From Sphingobacterium corticibacterium (GTDB lineage: Bacteria > Bacteroidota > Bacteroidia > Sphingobacteriales > Sphingobacteriaceae): a stretch of DNA of 64,000 nt. Location of the stretch: NCBI RefSeq assembly GCF_004208525.1, contig NZ_SGIT01000007.1, positions 62,001 to 126,000 of the forward strand. Direction: 5' to 3'. Shown here piece by piece: positions 62,701-64,000 of this stretch. The position numbers were made by a program, and so were the translations under genes. Numbering within the stretch: the first letter of the stretch is position 1; the number at the start of each line of letters is the position of its first letter. The notes below the pieces were generated by a model. That model saw only the letters and a list, made by a program, of their open reading frames with translations, was not told where the DNA came from and made no database searches.

Positions 62701-63889
62701 TTTTACCCCATTTTCGGTTATACCAAATTATGAAACCGGTAATAGGAAGCGAAGCGCCGATTAGCGATACTATTGAAGCTAATATCCGAGTTGGTAAGCC
62801 TCCAATAGAACCCACATGAATTTCATAGTTGGCTCGGAAAATTTTTTCGGGGCTAGACAATTGTTCAAAGGGGGTGTGACGTTTGCCTGCTGGTAGAATT
62901 TCTGTTAATGTATATTGGTCAAAGTATCTCGCATACATACGGTAGTAGTAACCCTCTTTGGTAACGTCAGGATTAATGTAAACCGTGTATGGCGACGTGG
63001 TATCAGCGGGTAATATGAGGTCTATCTCATATATTCCCGCTGATTCTGCTATTTCCTGCCAGATGATATCTTCGGGGTGATTGAGGGCTGGGTCGAATGA
63101 TGTGGATTTACTTATCGGCGGAGTAATTTCGTAGGGATATGTACTTCCAATTTCCGTTTTACCAGTGAGCAGACGATGATAACCTTCCTTAAACCAAGAA
63201 AAGCTGTAGTAGATACCGGTAATGGTCAAGATAATCGCTACGATAACCGAGTAGAAACCCAACACGTTGTGTAGATCAATATTAAGACGTTTCCAGTTCG
63301 CATTCCACTTCACCTTGAAGCTCTTTTGGCGTGTAGAATTGGTCCACTTATTCGGATACCACCAAATCAAACCCGTGATGAGCGTGATAAGGAAGAGAAT
63401 GCAGGAAACACCTACTAACGGACTGCCAACTTCTGGCGGTAGCCAAAAAAAGCGGTGTCCGGCACGTAGGAAAAGCATAAAACGGGTAATGGCGGGTAAT
63501 TCAGTTTCCAGATAAAGCACTTCTCCAGAATAAGGATTGAGATAGACAGTTGCATACCCGCCATCTGCATCTTGGTAATTAACGCTAGCACTCCATCCCT
63601 TTTTACCCAAGAAAATACGGCTAGTTGACTTCATCGTAACTTCCGCTGCAGAAAGGTGTGCATCTGCAAGTTTTCGCAAGAGGGAAGGCTGTAGATAGTG
63701 CTGTTCGCTTTCCTGCGTCCGAAAATGTGTTAATGTAAATCTCTCTATCTCTGGACGAAATACCCATACCGCCGCCGTCAGACACACCACGAAAACCACA
63801 ATTCCGGAAGCAAGTCCCAACCAAAGGTGCAGCCATTCAACAATTTTTCTGAAAATCGATTTTTTCCTTTTTTTTTTCTGTTTTGCCAT
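62672..63889 (-). CDS. PepSY-associated TM protein of a siderophore uptake locus
   Basis: The 405-residue inner-membrane protein begins with a very basic cytoplasmic end. Helix 1 follows ('WLHLWLGLASGIVVFVVCLTAAVWVF' in pieces), then a periplasmic PepSY region ('ITRFMLFLRAGHRFFWLP', preceded by 'YLNPYSGEVLYLE'). Further helices are at about 155-178 ('LITGLIWWYPN'), 200-225 ('DLHNVLGFYSVIVAIILTITGIYYSFSWF' in pieces) and 365-390. This is the PepSY_TM family found next to siderophore receptors. Some members are ferric-siderophore reductases, with the conserved His residues in helices binding heme or metal. It starts just 5 bp after the receptor fragment, so the two are co-transcribed. The reductase role is inferred. 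Confidence 0.88.
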   Translation of the reverse strand: MAKQKKKRKKSIFRKIVEWLHLWLGLASGIVVFVVCLTAAVWVFRPEIERFTLTHFRTQESEQHYLQPSLLRKLADAHLSAAEVTMKSTSRIFLGKKGWSASVNYQDADGGYATVYLNPYSGEVLYLETELPAITRFMLFLRAGHRFFWLPPEVGSPLVGVSCILFLITLITGLIWWYPNKWTNSTRQKSFKVKWNANWKRLNIDLHNVLGFYSVIVAIILTITGIYYSFSWFKEGYHRLLTGKTEIGSTYPYEITPPISKSTSFDPALNHPEDIIWQEIAESAGIYEIDLILPADTTSPYTVYINPDVTKEGYYYRMYARYFDQYTLTEILPAGKRHTPFEQLSSPEKIFRANYEIHVGSIGGLPTRILASIVSLIGASLPITGFIIWYNRKWGKMKKKNTTKQ

Positions 63890-63894
63890 CTCAG

Positions 63895-64000
63895 CTAAAA
63901 TCGCAAAGTAAGATTTCCGGCTACATTACGCGGCGCCTGTGGCATACCCCATAGACCCCAATAGCGTTCATTAGTCAGGTTGTTAACTTTGACGCCAATC
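63895..64000 (-). CDS. TonB-dependent siderophore receptor, C-terminal fragment
   Basis: The last 34 codons of a minus-strand gene enter from the right edge. They read 'GVKVNNLTNERYWGLW' and, after a short loop, 'APRNVAGNLTLRF' before TAG. This is the standard end of FhuA/FpvA-type receptors, with the 'NNLTNxxYW' strand, the 'PRN' turn and the terminal Phe. The PepSY gene follows after 5 bp, which supports a ferric-siderophore receptor. The rest is outside the window. Confidence 0.85.
   Translation of the reverse strand, partial: IGVKVNNLTNERYWGLWGMPQAPRNVAGNLTLRF

Noticed and set aside
1..64000. tRNA, rRNA, insertion sequences or prophage
   Set aside because: No cloverleaf, rRNA block, transposase or integrase motif was recognised on either strand.

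Overview
The window looks like chromosome from a Bacteroidota species, most likely Sphingobacteriaceae (Sphingobacterium, Olivibacter, Pedobacter or a relative); the genus is an inference. The evidence is two SusC/SusD pairs, a hybrid two-component sensor with Reg_prop propellers and an AraC tail, GH97 enzymes, DUF4374 and DUF1080 proteins, many Bacteroidota-type lipoproteins, and promoter boxes of the TAnnTTTG type. No rRNA, tRNA, transposase, integrase or CRISPR array was seen.

Layout. (1) 1-7552: an iron/siderophore uptake locus. A minus-strand operon encodes a TonB-dependent receptor, a DUF4374 lipoprotein, a siderophore-type binding protein and a YncE-like propeller, followed by a short Fur-like winged-helix protein. 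A PchR/AraC-like activator is divergent from it. (2) 7618-9404: a LytS/LytTR-type two-component pair. (3) 9625-13680: a hybrid two-component system (HTCS) regulator. (4) 13938-49643: a plus-strand polysaccharide utilisation locus (PUL) of about 36 kb. It holds two SusC/SusD pairs, a surface-glycan-binding lipoprotein, three alginate-lyase-superfamily proteins, a heparinase II/III-type lyase, a GH88 unsaturated uronidase, three GH97, GH127/146, GH43, a GH28-like beta-helix, an alpha/beta hydrolase, a ROK kinase, a sugar MFS permease and a broken DUF1080 lipoprotein gene. (5) 49712-50290: a 21-bp minisatellite with an 84-bp higher-order period. (6) 50385-62466: a NarL-type two-component pair, then a urea system on the minus strand (porin, urtABCDE, fused ureAB, ureC) with no urease accessory genes in view. 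(7) 62672-64000: a PepSY membrane protein and the 3' end of a second siderophore receptor.

How the PUL probably works. The HTCS senses an oligosaccharide and switches on both SusC/D pairs, which share a nearly identical upstream region and N-terminal signalling module. Surface and periplasmic lyases cut a uronic-acid polymer, GH88 removes unsaturated uronic acid, and GH97/GH43/GH127 trim neutral side sugars. The MFS permease and ROK kinase then take in and phosphorylate the monosaccharide. No sulfatase is present, which argues against heparin, chondroitin sulfate or ulvan and for a non-sulfated acidic heteropolysaccharide (plant gum, glucuronan-like or bacterial exopolysaccharide). The exact substrate is not visible from sequence.

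The most unusual points are these: mosaic duplication inside the PUL (shared 5' modules, unrelated 3' bodies); two orphan 3' tails of heparinase-like genes left behind GH97 and GH43; a predicted split of catalytic mechanism among the three GH97; an in-frame amber codon in the DUF1080 gene; the phased 21-bp repeat array; and a urease operon that ends at a terminator-like hairpin before any accessory gene.
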